Program-made: the position numbers and the translations under genes
Part shown: positions 20,820-31,562 of the stretch, one piece after another
Layout: every line of letters starts with the position of its first letter
Numbering within the stretch: position 1 is the stretch's first letter
DNA from: Sabellastarte sp. h YS-2021
Lineage: Eukaryota; Annelida; Polychaeta; Sabellida; Sabellidae
Reading direction: 5' to 3'
Assembly (NCBI GenBank): GCA_964017235.1
Contig: OZ024929.1
Coordinates: forward strand, 162,735,609 to 162,799,608
Length of the DNA stretch: 64,000 nucleotides
Notes under the pieces: model-generated
Database searches by the model: none
What the model was told of the DNA's origin: nothing
Seen by the model: only the letters and a program-made list of their open reading frames with translations

Positions 20820-21415
20820 ATATATTCCTGTATATAAACTACATGCATTAGTTTGCAAGCAATAGCCGTCTAGACAAAGACGGAAGTTGTTTCACATATT
20901 TAATTCAAAGACTGGTTTGGGCTTAATTATATATTTTAAACCCTTAAAATGGTCAAAGGATAAAGTAGGTAGGGGTTAAATATTTATTTTATTTATTTCG
21001 ACATGCATGTATAAAAATAGATAACCTGAAAAAAACAGCCACATACACGAGTTGATGTTTCTTTACAACGTGAACCCGGAAGTGGACTTCTGTTGTAAAA
21101 TATGTTAAAATATGTAAAAAATACTTATCTGATCTATGAAAAGTCACCAAATTATGATTTTATGTATTAAAATAAGGAAACTGAAGCAGTTTCCATATCC
21201 GACGACAAGTATATCCTTGTAAAATTGAAATCTTTTCCTTCTAAAATAAAGCATGTTATAATCATACGGCCAACAAGAAAAAGGAGATGAATTTCAGAGT
21301 GTACCGCAAGACGACAACCTGAGGCTATAAATGTCTATTTCTCTTAGACGTTGGCCGGGCCTGTGGCCATCCGAGAGCAGCCATCAGTCCACATGGTAAG
21401 CTATTGTAGCGCAAT
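20820..21415 (-). other. continuation of DIRS-B to its right inverted end
   Basis: It is collinear with 51110-51721 of DIRS-C and contains no ORF. It includes TTACAACGTGAACCCGGAAGTGG, shared by both copies, and the right inverted repeat. Confidence 0.75.
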
Positions 21416-21817
21416 AAAACCCCACTTTAGGTCTTTGTCCAGTAATGCCAAAAAGCGAGACCACTACAGAGAGTATGTTTGTGAAAAGGTCATTAAGCTC
21501 TAAAGCATGACAGTGAGGCTTCCATATGGATTTCATTCGGCAACCAATTCCAGAAATATAGATCATCATAGGCAAAGCTGTAATATATGTACTGAAGGAG
21601 TAACACGTAGAAGCACCCTGCTTGTTTGATATAGGAGCTAAGATACTTAGGGACATTCAACAGTGATGTCTGGACATCACGCCTGTCAGTCCCTCACCCC
21701 GAGTAAGTATAAACACTGGTTAAGGGATTTCTGGGGTTAGCATTTGGAATTCTAGGAATGCATTTCTGGTTACTGGGACAACCATTTGAATGGGGATATT
21801 TCATTGATTGGGCATTA
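21416..21817. other. flank without recognised feature
   Basis: No gene or repeat is recognised on either strand. Confidence 0.4.
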
Positions 21818-23772
21818 CCCAGTAAGCATTTGAAACGTTTTTAAATGTTTTAAACGTTTACAAAACGTTTTAAAAACCTAATTAAACCCTATCTTATGGT
21901 TTTCTAAACGTTTCCAAGTAAGCATTTACACTGTAATGTTTAAAAAAACGTTTTCTAAACATTCTCTAATTCTAATTCTAATTGGACTTTTATAGCGCTT
22001 AATTTCTGTCAAAAAGACAGACTCTAAGGCACATCACACAAAAAACATTGTTCAATATTCATAAGCCAGAGACATTGCAGGGGTCAGCACCGCGGAGAAA
22101 GCAGGAGGAGATTGGAAATTTACGGTGGATATGCTTTTCCAAAGAGGTATGACTTGAGCTTTGACCTGAAGGAGGCAAATGAGTTTGCAGAACGGACCTC
22201 GTCAGGAAGGTCATTCCAAATCATAGGTGCATCATACGCAAAACTGAGTCCAAAATGCTTTCGAGACTTGAAAACTGAAGCAAAGTGGGGAACCTCAAGA
22301 AACATGCCATCAGATTGACTTCGACGAGCGTTATATGCACTATGTCTGGGTATGAGAAAGGGTTCAAAGTATTTGGGGTTACCACTGTGTAGGAACTTAT
22401 AAACAAGCACGGCAGTCTTAAAGATAGAATGGTACTTAATCGGCAACCAATGTAGTGCTTTTCTAACTGGAGTGATGTGTGAATACTTGGTGGTGTTGGC
22501 AACAACTCTGGCAAGACTGTTTTGAACACATTGAAGTTTGTGCAGATCCAGAGCTGAGAGACCTCTGAACAGAGAGTTACAGTAATCAAGATGACTACTG
22601 ACCAGAGCATTGGCAGCCATGAGGGCAGCTTCATGTGTCAGATGTCCTCGGAGTCGCTTAAGATCACGGACACTAGTAAAACAAGCCTTGCAGACTTTCA
22701 TAACATGGCAAGAGAATGAGAAATCTGAATCAAACCAGACACCAAGGTTCCTAACTGCATCTACTGGTGATATAAGATTACAGAGTATATTGACTGGGAA
22801 GGAGTGATTAAGTTTTTCACACTGAGACTTAGAGCCAAACACAATGAATTCGGTCTTATCAGGATTTAGCTTAAGCTTATTTGTAGAGAGCCATCTCTTA
22901 ACGTCTTCAAGGCAGCGTGACAGTTTATCAAGGGCTGAGGCAGCATTTTTATGTGTGAGATGCACATACAATTGTGTGTCATCAGCATAGAACTGGAAAC
23001 TAATACCAGGATGATTCTGTATGACTTTACTCAGCGGAGTGGTATAGAGTGAAAAAAGGATTGGCCCCAGAACAGAGCCTTGAGGCACACCATACAATAA
23101 CTTTTTGGCATCACATAAAATTGACCCTATCTATACAAATGTTTTACTGAAAACGTTTATTAAACATTTATAAAATAACTTAAGAAGCTAGGTTTGACTG
23201 GAAACAAAACATTTATAGAAAAGCTGAAGAAATGAAGGTTTTGCTGGAAATGTTTTTTCAAACATTCATCATGAAATGTTTGATAAACAGTACACATAAA
23301 TGTTTAAACAAAATTGCTTGTCAAATGTTTTAAAATATTCTATCAAAAACGTTTTTAAACCTATATTTTTAAACCTTCAAACATGTCCAAACAAATATGG
23401 CGGTGAGCAATAATAGGGGATTTTAGAGGACTTTGTCAAAAATTGACCTACATGCAATCCCTAAAAGTAGGAATTGAATGGGGGCACAACTTCTAAGCCA
23501 CTATCTTACAATTTGAGACATAGAAATAATATTTTCAATAGTGAGTAACCATACAAAGATATTGAATTTGAACTCTGGCCCCATTATTATTCAGACATTA
23601 TTATGTTCATTTATAACGTTTTTCTAACATTTATTGTTAAACGTTTAATAAACGGTATACATAAAACATTTTAAGAACATTCTATTACAAATGGTTTTCG
23701 TACCCATCATTTTTTAACCTTTGCCAAACGTTTCCTTTCAAACATTTGCAAAACCCAAAAATGTTTACTGGG
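21818..23772. mobile_element. non-autonomous DNA transposon with AAACGTTT subterminal repeats
   Basis: The left end is CCCAGTAAGCATTT, the right end AAATGTTTACTGGG, with TA on both sides (21816-21817, 23773-23774). Both halves are full of AAACGTTT, AAACATTT and AATGTTTT units in both orientations. Without the nested LINE it would be about 0.8 kb. It has no transposase. The TA target suggests a TA-targeting superfamily but the family is not fixed. Confidence 0.75.
21965..23097 (-). mobile_element. CR1/L2-like LINE fragment nested in the AAACGTTT element
   Basis: A minus frame 23097-22120 (325 codons) is open: it starts inside the RT at [16 protein letters not shown] and has [32 protein letters not shown] and [12 protein letters not shown]. 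The 3' end is (AATTAG)n at 21965-21985. It is 5'-truncated at about 23097. It differs clearly from the LINE at 19010, so it is another lineage of the same clade. Confidence 0.9.
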
Positions 23773-23774
23773 TA

Positions 23775-24117
23775 GTAGCATCATAGCTTTTGGAGGGAAA
23801 AGTCGGTTTATGTTTTGGAACCAGAGTGTACAGAACAAATTGTCTATTAACGCACTTTTATTATATAACTGATAGACTACTGATTGTGTGTGAACTTGAA
23901 GCAGTGATTTCACGCCAGGAACTGACAAGGTGTGATTTAGACAACCTCAGGCTTTATTTGGTTCACCAGAAAGGGGCGGTCTAACCTAGTTTTTGCACCC
24001 TTGCACAGTTTGTAACCAAAATAAATCTGATCTTGGCTAACCACAGCGTTTTCAGTGCCCAAAGTTTATGAATAAAGTAATTCAAGTTAAAGTTAGAACT
24101 TAAAGTCATTTCTCATC
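23775..24117. other. flank without recognised gene
   Basis: AT-rich; no gene is recognised. AACCTCAGGCTTTATT and GGCGGTCTAACCTAG (23942-23980) weakly resemble the reverse complement of 32740-32830 upstream of the Ngaro-like gag, and may be an old end fragment. Confidence 0.35.
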
Positions 24118-24398
24118 TTAGTGTAAGTACACATGCATGCAGCTTACGACATCCGACGGCCAATTTGCGATGGGAATTTTTTACTGACCTTCTCAATATT
24201 TTGTAAACATCCATCTAAATTCATTTGTCATCCGATTTTTTCGGTCCCAGATGGAAAAATCGCTGTCGCAAATCGGGCGTCATATGTCACAAATCAGAGT
24301 CGGATACATGTCAACAACCAAACATGAGAAGGGAAAAAATCGCTGTCGTAAATCGACCGTCGGATGTCGTAAGCCGCATACATGTGTACATACACTTA
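24118..24398. mobile_element. palindromic MITE (~281 bp)
   Basis: Terminal inverted repeats of about 40 bp: GTACACATGCATGCAGCTTA and CGACATCCGACGG at the left, complementary to CCGTCGGATGTCGTAAGC and CGCATACATGTGTAC at the right. Internally AAATCG and CGACGG units recur. It has no ORF. The target duplication is not resolved. Confidence 0.75.
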
Positions 24399-25599
24399 GT
24401 CGTAAGGCAAGGTGACTTTAGGTATATTCTTAAACTAGTCATTTGACTTACTTTTCTCAGTTCATATAGTTAGTCATGTCTTTAAGTCACATCACTAAAG
24501 TAATTGCTCAAGTATTTCCTTGAATCAGTAATTCATCATTTGATTTTGTCAGATAAGTTATGTTTACATTCATCTCTTCATGGACTTTTACTTTATTAGT
24601 CATGTATATTTATTACTTAGTGGACTCTTACTCATTCTTAATGTAGTTACAGTAAATGTTTGATGGTAATTACTTATGGATTTATGCCAGTCAAAGCTTG
24701 TGATCATGAACTGTATATACATACTAGTAGTCTCAATAACCTCTTAATGTCATATCTGTATATCATACTTTGTATTAATGACAATAAAAATACTATGCTC
24801 TTCAGAGTGCCTTTTCCCTGACCCAGGGTGGGTGGACTGTAGTACTTAAACACTCATAAATAATGTAGGAGTTTTGAAACTACAGTAATGTTTAACTCAT
24901 AATCAGTGTAGACCTTCAAGGCCTTAAGTGATTCTCAGTGCAAAATATGTATTGTTTTCTCATATCCGTTGAATGCCCACCATGATATGTTTTCTCTGGC
25001 ATGATCTGACTTTGTCAATGGACCTGCGACCTTTCAATATGTTTATGTATAGGTGTGCCTTAGAGTCTGTCAAATGATGGACATTAAGTGCTATAAAAAG
25101 TCCTTATTACATTAGATTGGGTGATATGACCGGTACAAACTCTAAACCATCAACTTAACACTAATGTAAGGGCAACTTACCAGGTCTCACAAAGTAACTG
25201 GATAACTTGAATTGTAGAAGACATAATATCCATATTTTCCACATTTTTATGCTTTGAAGTACATAGCACCTAACAACTCACTATCTTACAGATCATTAAC
25301 AAAAGTTCTAGTTACCCCATGTATGGTTACATCTTTATATCTATACTGTGATATAATTTAATGTGTCATCCCTACGAGATACATTTAAAACGAAATTGTA
25401 TGATAATGTATATTCATTTCCAAGCATTCCCCTTCCCTCAATCGTTGTAAATTGTCATCAATCATTTACCCATGCTAAATTATAAATCATCTTAAACACG
25501 ATCACAGCAACTGAGACAATGCACAACAATATCTATAATGCAGTGACATTCATGGCAAATAAAACACCAATGAAGGATATTTTCACTTTGCACTGAGAT
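24399..25599. other. AT-rich region; short LINE 3'-tail relic
   Basis: No gene is seen. At 25050-25115 the sequence TTAGAGTCTGTCAAA and TTAAGTGCTATAAAAAGTCC resembles the 3' end of the LINE at 21965-22030 (TTAGAGTCTGTC, AAGCGCTATAAAAGTCC), on the plus strand. Confidence 0.4.
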
Positions 25600-27310
25600 A
25601 TGCAAATGCCTTGACTTAGCTTTCATTGTCCAATGACTGTGTTGTTGCCATAGCGGAGGAGACAGTGGATGTTGCAGAGGGAGGTAATGTAACGCCACAG
25701 TGACTAGACCAAGTACCTTGGGCCTGTATGTCCTGTATGCTAACCCCGTGTCTAAAGGCCCAAGTGCCCCCCCCCCCCCCCCCCCTGAAGTCATGGAAAG
25801 GAAAGTGTCTCGAGTAGGCAAGCAACTGGGAGACCAACTTAAGATGTTTCCTTGCCATAGAAAGCTTCCCTTGTGTGCAAATAAAGGAACATCATTCATA
25901 GCTGGAAAAGGGAATACATACTACCTAAAGCTCTAACTGGACAAAGTGTGAATGTTCCAAGTGCTGATATAGTGACAGTAGCCACATTACGCCTATCCTG
26001 AGGGTTTTGACCATTTAATTATGGTAACCACACTACCTTGTGAAAATATAAGATCACCTCTGCATAGATATCTTGACAAGTCAAACGTTTAGCAGTATGT
26101 AGAAGAATGTTTGAAAGCATTAGAAAGGAAAAGAAACATTTTTGGTATAAACATTGAAACAGAATTGGGTGTTGCATTTTTATGACGTGTGATAATATAT
26201 TTTCATCGATGGTAATGGGAAGAGATGGGGTTAAATAGTCAAGTAATAGTTATAAGCCTTAACAAACATTGGTTTCCATTGATCCCTCATGAAAATAGTG
26301 TCTCTACCATACATAATACACATAGATCTGATAGCAGTCATATAATTTATGTTTGCTGGAGACATACTCGAGCCATGGAGATATTCCATAAATGCTACTA
26401 CCAGTAGACACCTGAGGCCACGTCAAGAGGCCAAAGTGGCTGGTCTAAAAGGATCCCACAATCTTTGAGTTGCTTGGTGGACCAGAGGAAGTGAGGTGAC
26501 CTCAGATTCTGAAACTGTGAAACATAATAGAGTGATTCAACAAAGTTAGATCAATATGTGTATTCATCCACACTGAATCATTGAGGTAGTTATTACCGGG
26601 TAAGTGCCATAAAATCTTCTGCACTGGATGCCACCTAGAAAGAAGGTCAGCTACACAATTAGTAGCCCCTTAAGTATGTAAAAATATGATATTAATGTTA
26701 AACATAGTAGTGAGAAACCAAATATTCCTGGCACATGTTGTCAGAATGGCATCACTGGACCCTCCAGAGTTCAATACCTGGACCACTGCGAGATTATCAC
26801 AATGTATATGGATCTTAGTATTTGCCCACATGTGACCTCAAACCTTGAGGGCCACCATGACATTTAACAATCAAAGATGTTCTATGTTATACACCATCCC
26901 CACCACCCCCGAACCCCAAGGGAAGATGTATAGCATAGACAAATATTTTTAAGCAACCACCTAGGCCTGCGAGAGAGGCATCCAAATAAACATTATATTT
27001 AATAGGACATACATCATATATTGTGATACCATTATAAGAAGCCAGAAAAGTAAGAAACCAGTTTAAAAGTCCTTATGAAATTCCCTGTTTAAGTAGATCT
27101 CAACTGGATCAACATGATCCCTTAACACCTGCAACATTCTGTTCAGATAAAAATGTGGCAGGACGGACACATTTGGTGATATATAAAAGGGAACCCAATA
27201 AGGACTGCAACTGATTCTTTGTACAACTTCTTCTATCCAACCAGTCAGTACATTGCAACTTTTCAGAAGGTATGGAAATAGTCCTATTGACTAAAATCCC
27301 AGTCCTAAAT
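25600..27310 (-). pseudogene. decayed Ngaro-like YR retrotransposon copy
   Basis: The minus frame near 25800-25640 keeps the end of the recombinase (VSIQDIQAQGTWSSHCG), aligning with VPIQHIKRHGTWSSDCV of the intact copy. Near 26880-26600 the minus strand keeps RNase H pieces equivalent to VKCDNEAVV, CARNIWFI and VADLLSRW of the intact copy, and a remnant of the RT end to about 27300. Order and strand match the element at 27.8-32.7 kb. A 19-C run at 25767-25785 interrupts the recombinase. Confidence 0.75.
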
Positions 27311-27825
27311 CACCGGGTCGATCCAGACATGCACACAGTCCCCACCCCAAAGACAGTAAAACACGAGGAGTTGAGGGTACTCATATTTAATACAACAACC
27401 ATAGTATATATATATATGTTTCTATACTAAAAATTTATGTACAAGTCGATGATAGTATATAAGCTTCTGTTAAAATATGCAAAGTTAACAATTGGTTAGA
27501 GTTCATAGTTCATGTAAAAGAAGCTTAGCAAGTTTAAAAAACATTTTAACAATTGAATTAAAATACCCTGAAGGTCTAGTTGGGTCCAGCCAAGAGGGGT
27601 GACCTTAAAGGTCACAAAGGTCAAATAAGAGTGACCTTGACAGAAAGGTCACGCGCAAAGGTTAAGCAACACCTCACATTGGAGGTAGTGGTTTGAAAAG
27701 TAGTTTGCTTACAAGGTTCAAACCAAGGTCCCCCTGAGAGCTGGAGACCAAGAGACCTAAAGGTTTACAAAGTGTGTGTGATTACAAGCAACATACAAAA
27801 GCCCTCAACCCCAACAGTAGAGGTA
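27311..27825. other. 3' flank of the Ngaro-like element with AGGTCA half-sites
   Basis: No ORF. It contains (TA)n at 27399-27415 and at 27600-27651 five nuclear-receptor-type half-sites (TGACCT at 27600 and 27632; AGGTCA at 27609, 27618 and 27646). It may belong to the element's 3' repeat. Confidence 0.5.
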
Positions 27826-28857
27826 TTATGCATCTATGACCTTAGCAATAGAAGAAGCCAGTACTTCCCCCGACGAGTGGTCTGACTGTATATATCGCCA
27901 GACACAGTCACTGGACCAAGTACCATGGCGTTTGATATGTTGAATTGGAACATGGGCATTATATGCAAAGGTAGCTCCAGATCTCCTGAATGAATGAAAT
28001 GTGTAATAATGGGGATTCAAACCCATGGCCATATTAATTGAGGTCAAGCATTTTCTGACTTTAGTGTCAGTAAGGGGCTGCCAGCCCAGATGTGTTTTGA
28101 ATTGGAAGGCAGACCGATCTGCAGACATGGGATACATTGTGGCCAGAGCCCTCAATGCTGTGAAAGGACAGATGATTTTATTCTTCAATTTGGGAAGGGA
28201 CACCACTTGAGCCACATCTCTTGTTTGCATGGTTTTTGACCATTTAATTAGAATTTTTACAAACTTTTTAGTAAAAAACAGATCTTTGCCAGTCAAATGC
28301 CTGGAAGGGTCAAAAGCAGATAAAGAGTGGGGAGCAAGATTTGATAGTCTAAAAAGTCCAAAAAAAGCAGTTAAGAAAACAGCTCTCAGAACCTCAGCAC
28401 AATGCAAGGTACCACAAGCAATAGATATTGTCTCCAGCCTGGAGAGATCAATTATATTGTGTGAAACCAAGGCCAAAGGCCTATTAATATGCATTGATTT
28501 CTGAAACAACTTAACTTTGGGGTGATCTAAGAGATGATAAGGCAAATCATGTAACACAAAACAGGCCTTTATGGCGGACACATAATTTGAAATCATAGCA
28601 GTTGAACATTTGTTAATCACAAAGCATTCCAGAAAAGATAATACAACTTTTACATCAATACTGTTCATTGCCACTCCCATACAAATGCAGAAGGCCAAGA
28701 AGATCCTGAACATTCTGGAATATGCTTGCTTGGTCTTTGGGCGAAAGGCAGCCTGTGTTCTTGCAGCTGCCTTCTGAGACAATGAATTCAGTGTCACATG
28801 TTCTGAAAGCAAAGTATAGTAACTGACTTTTAGTACACAATTAACTAGCATTGGCAC
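27826..28857 (-). CDS. Ngaro-like tyrosine recombinase (343 aa)
   Basis: It would integrate the element's circular DNA. An N-terminal SAM-like DNA-binding region (FRPKTKQAYSRMFRIFLAF, residues ~37-60) is followed by the catalytic domain: FFGLFRLSNLAP (Arg), FHSFRRSGATFAY (His-x-x-Arg) and KRHGTWSSDCVWRYI (His, Trp, Tyr). All four key residues are present. The length is typical for a full recombinase. The start codon lies 126 nt after the RT stop. It is collinear with the decayed copy at 25.6 kb. Confidence 0.88.
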   Translation of the reverse strand: MPMLVNCVLKVSYYTLLSEHVTLNSLSQKAAARTQAAFRPKTKQAYSRMFRIFLAFCICMGVAMNSIDVKVVLSFLECFVINKCSTAMISNYVSAIKACFVLHDLPYHLLDHPKVKLFQKSMHINRPLALVSHNIIDLSRLETISIACGTLHCAEVLRAVFLTAFFGLFRLSNLAPHSLSAFDPSRHLTGKDLFFTKKFVKILIKWSKTMQTRDVAQVVSLPKLKNKIICPFTALRALATMYPMSADRSAFQFKTHLGWQPLTDTKVRKCLTSINMAMGLNPHYYTFHSFRRSGATFAYNAHVPIQHIKRHGTWSSDCVWRYIQSDHSSGEVLASSIAKVIDA

Positions 28858-28983
28858 CCCTGCACAGGGATGTGTTACTCATAATATTACTCAACTGACA
28901 CATGATTACTACCATAAATGGAACTAGCATGAGCCCCCACACAGGGACCTTCACTTATATGTACATACACTGGACATATCACA

Positions 28984-31542
28984 TCACAATTCTGGATCCA
29001 ACTCCAGCAACACTTTGTCAACTGGGATCCACACTGGATCCTGAATATATTTATACAATTCTACCCAATTATTTTGTGTACCTGTCCATCTGGACAGTAG
29101 GTCAGCCACCCTATTGTCCAGTCCTCTAACATGCACGTACTGGATGTCAATATCAGCTAGTGCACAAATGAACCATATATTTCTGGCACATGCCCCCAGA
29201 TATGGATCCCTGGTCTTTCTGGATCTGAGCACTGTGACCACAGCCTCATTGTCACACTTTACAAGAACCTTTCTACCAGCCCATTGGGGCTGAAACAGTC
29301 TAACAGCCAACAGTATGTTTACCATTTCTAACTGGACAATTGACCAACTCATATAGCCCAAAATGAGAGGAAGATGATAAACAAAACTGTTCCATCTACC
29401 ACCAAGGCCTGTTAAGCAGGCATCCAACTCAAGTGTAAAGTCAATGGGTCTATGATCATAAAGCGACACCCCATTGTACTGAGGCAAGAACTTAGCGAAC
29501 CATCTAAGGTCACGTTTGAAATCTGAGGTCAAATTAATCTTCTGACTGTCATGACTTTCTCTCAAGGTTGCCAGCATTCTGTTCAAAAATGCACGTGCTG
29601 GTTTCACACATTTGTGAACATAGAGGAGTAAACCCAGGATGGATTGGAGCTGACGTTTTGTGCAAGACACTTTAGTGAGCCACTGACGCACTGTGTCAAT
29701 AATCTGACGCAACTTTTCTGGAGGGATGGAAACAGTGCCTTCTCCTGTGTTTATCAAGACACCCAGACATACTACTTTGGTGCTCGGTGCTACCAACTTT
29801 TTATCACTGATTGTGAGGCCTAGGTCCTTCATAAGGTATAAGAGACAGTCATATGACACATGCGCAACGTCAGGGACGCCCAAACCGACGTAATCATCAA
29901 TATAATCAATGACGCAAAATCCCTTCTGACGCATAATGTGACGCACAGTGTCACTTAAACGCTGAAAAATCTGGCTCCCGTGACGCGTCCCGAACGGAAG
30001 ACATGTGTCGACGTATGCGTCACGCCAGTGAAGTCCTAGCAGGTCATAGTCACCTGGATCTATGCGTACATGACGGAACGCTCTACTGATGTCAATCTTA
30101 TACAGAAGGGCTCCTCTGCCCAAACGCTTCAATTCCGAAGTGATATGATCCACAGTTGGAAAGGTCAAGGTGAAAGCACTATCCAGATAGGTATCTTTAT
30201 CTATGCCAGGGTTTACAGAGGCCCCATGGGGCCAACTAAGGTCAATTATGACCCTCCTACTGTCTGAATTTGGTTTGTTTCTGGTCATGAATGGAGAGAC
30301 GTGGGAGTGGGCAATGGGATTTTCTTTAAATGGTCCCAACAGGGCCCCATACTTACTTTCTTCCTCAATATATGCATCAACATCACCAGGAAACTGAGTG
30401 GCTGAGGCATGATTACCAATTGCATTTTCTAAGGGACAGTTCCTGTTAAAGTCAAGGGGGAAGCCAAACCTGAGCAGCTGCAACAGCTGCTGATCCCAGT
30501 AATCTTTCAGGAGGTCTTGCCACACCTCCACTTTGAGTTGTGATGTCACTGGTATACGAGCCCCTAAGAAATTGGGTTTACCTGTTTTTCTGACAATGTG
30601 ATGGACTTCAATCAAGGATTTGTTATTGACATTATTGAAAGCAAGAATGTTATGCATTTTCTGTTCCCCTAAAGGAATAAACCCAAACTGAAAATCTGAT
30701 TGACCACTCATGCACTGATCACTGAACTGATTAAAATGAATTATGCTGTTAGCGAATTTTTCTTCCACACCAGCATGATTGATGTCATAAATTGGGATAA
30801 AATCTGATGCACTATCAACAGACTCAGATGTCAAGGCGTTCACTGCACCTGGAATCACTAGATTTGAACCCACGACCTTGTTAGCTGTAAAACTGCACAG
30901 ATTTGCAGCAGGATTCGTGCCCAGATCAGCCACTGCTGTGTTGCTACACAGAGTCGCATGTGCAAACTTACATTGACTCTCCTCTGGATTATCCAGACTA
31001 ACAGGGATGTCATTACTGGTTTCAACAATGAATTGGGTGCTCTGGGCCTTATGAGAACTACCACTAGCTTGGTTGCTACTAAGATTCAAACCCTGGTCCA
31101 GAGCATGGCTAGGATTCAAACCCTGACCAAGTTCGTAGCAACTGTGTTTCTGAGTACATTCATTTGACCTAATTATATCAGGGCTATCATTGAAACGCAG
31201 TGACTGGGGTTGGACAACAGGGTGGCTGATGGTGAGCTGCTCACCATGCTGTGAATCACTGGAACATTTAAAGGCTTCAACACTGGGTTCCTGATCAAAT
31301 GCAAACCTGGTTTTAATTCTTTCAGGAAAAGTTGCAGTAACATTTTTTGCTTTCCTAGCCATTAAGTTTGTGACTTCTTTTGGTTTTACAGCAGAGTTAT
31401 AGAAAAACCTAGTTACATACCTACTTCCCTCATGAACATTTTCTTCAGGTATAGTAGTGTAATCAGAATCACCCCTGCAACAATTTACCTTTCTGGTGCC
31501 AACAGTTTTCTGACTACTGTCAGCCACATTCCCACCAGACAT
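28984..31542 (-). CDS. Ngaro-like reverse transcriptase-RNase H (852 aa)
   Basis: The first ~330 residues are Ser/Asn-rich without a recognised domain and may be a linker or part of Gag-Pol. The reverse transcriptase follows, at about residues 395-610 (SPFMTRNKPNSDSRRVIIDL, YKIDISRAFRHVRI, LPFGTRHGSQIFQRL) with active site DYIDDYVGLG. RNase H follows with FTLELDACLTGLGG, LEMVNILLAVRLF, VKCDNEAVVTVL and VADLLSRW. It ends PVWIPVDKVLLELDPEL without an MT-like domain. The start is 21 nt after the extended gag stop. It is fully open. Confidence 0.88.
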   Translation of the reverse strand: MSGGNVADSSQKTVGTRKVNCCRGDSDYTTIPEENVHEGSRYVTRFFYNSAVKPKEVTNLMARKAKNVTATFPERIKTRFAFDQEPSVEAFKCSSDSQHGEQLTISHPVVQPQSLRFNDSPDIIRSNECTQKHSCYELGQGLNPSHALDQGLNLSSNQASGSSHKAQSTQFIVETSNDIPVSLDNPEESQCKFAHATLCSNTAVADLGTNPAANLCSFTANKVVGSNLVIPGAVNALTSESVDSASDFIPIYDINHAGVEEKFANSIIHFNQFSDQCMSGQSDFQFGFIPLGEQKMHNILAFNNVNNKSLIEVHHIVRKTGKPNFLGARIPVTSQLKVEVWQDLLKDYWDQQLLQLLRFGFPLDFNRNCPLENAIGNHASATQFPGDVDAYIEEESKYGALLGPFKENPIAHSHVSPFMTRNKPNSDSRRVIIDLSWPHGASVNPGIDKDTYLDSAFTLTFPTVDHITSELKRLGRGALLYKIDISRAFRHVRIDPGDYDLLGLHWRDAYVDTCLPFGTRHGSQIFQRLSDTVRHIMRQKGFCVIDYIDDYVGLGVPDVAHVSYDCLLYLMKDLGLTISDKKLVAPSTKVVCLGVLINTGEGTVSIPPEKLRQIIDTVRQWLTKVSCTKRQLQSILGLLLYVHKCVKPARAFLNRMLATLRESHDSQKINLTSDFKRDLRWFAKFLPQYNGVSLYDHRPIDFTLELDACLTGLGGRWNSFVYHLPLILGYMSWSIVQLEMVNILLAVRLFQPQWAGRKVLVKCDNEAVVTVLRSRKTRDPYLGACARNIWFICALADIDIQYVHVRGLDNRVADLLSRWTGTQNNWVELYKYIQDPVWIPVDKVLLELDPEL

Positions 31543-31562
31543 AGGTTGGCAGCTGCTCCACC

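Larger units (their letters stand above)
14780..21415 (-). mobile_element. DIRS-B: degenerate, internally rearranged DIRS element
   Basis: The inverted ends match: 14785-14900 (CTACAAGCTTACCATGTGG, then CATGGCCACAGGCCCAG) pairs with 21275-21415. The internal complementary region is at 14951-15041. The layout is like DIRS-C, to which it is closely similar over 16513-18480 and 18780-21415, but the middle is inverted (15372-16513). A CR1/L2-like LINE is inserted at 19010. No ORF is intact. The left boundary is approximate because the outermost bases have diverged. Confidence 0.85.

Noticed and set aside
25492-25899. 135-codon minus ORF as an independent gene
   Set aside because: It is an off-frame reading around the decayed Ngaro-like recombinase end and the C run.
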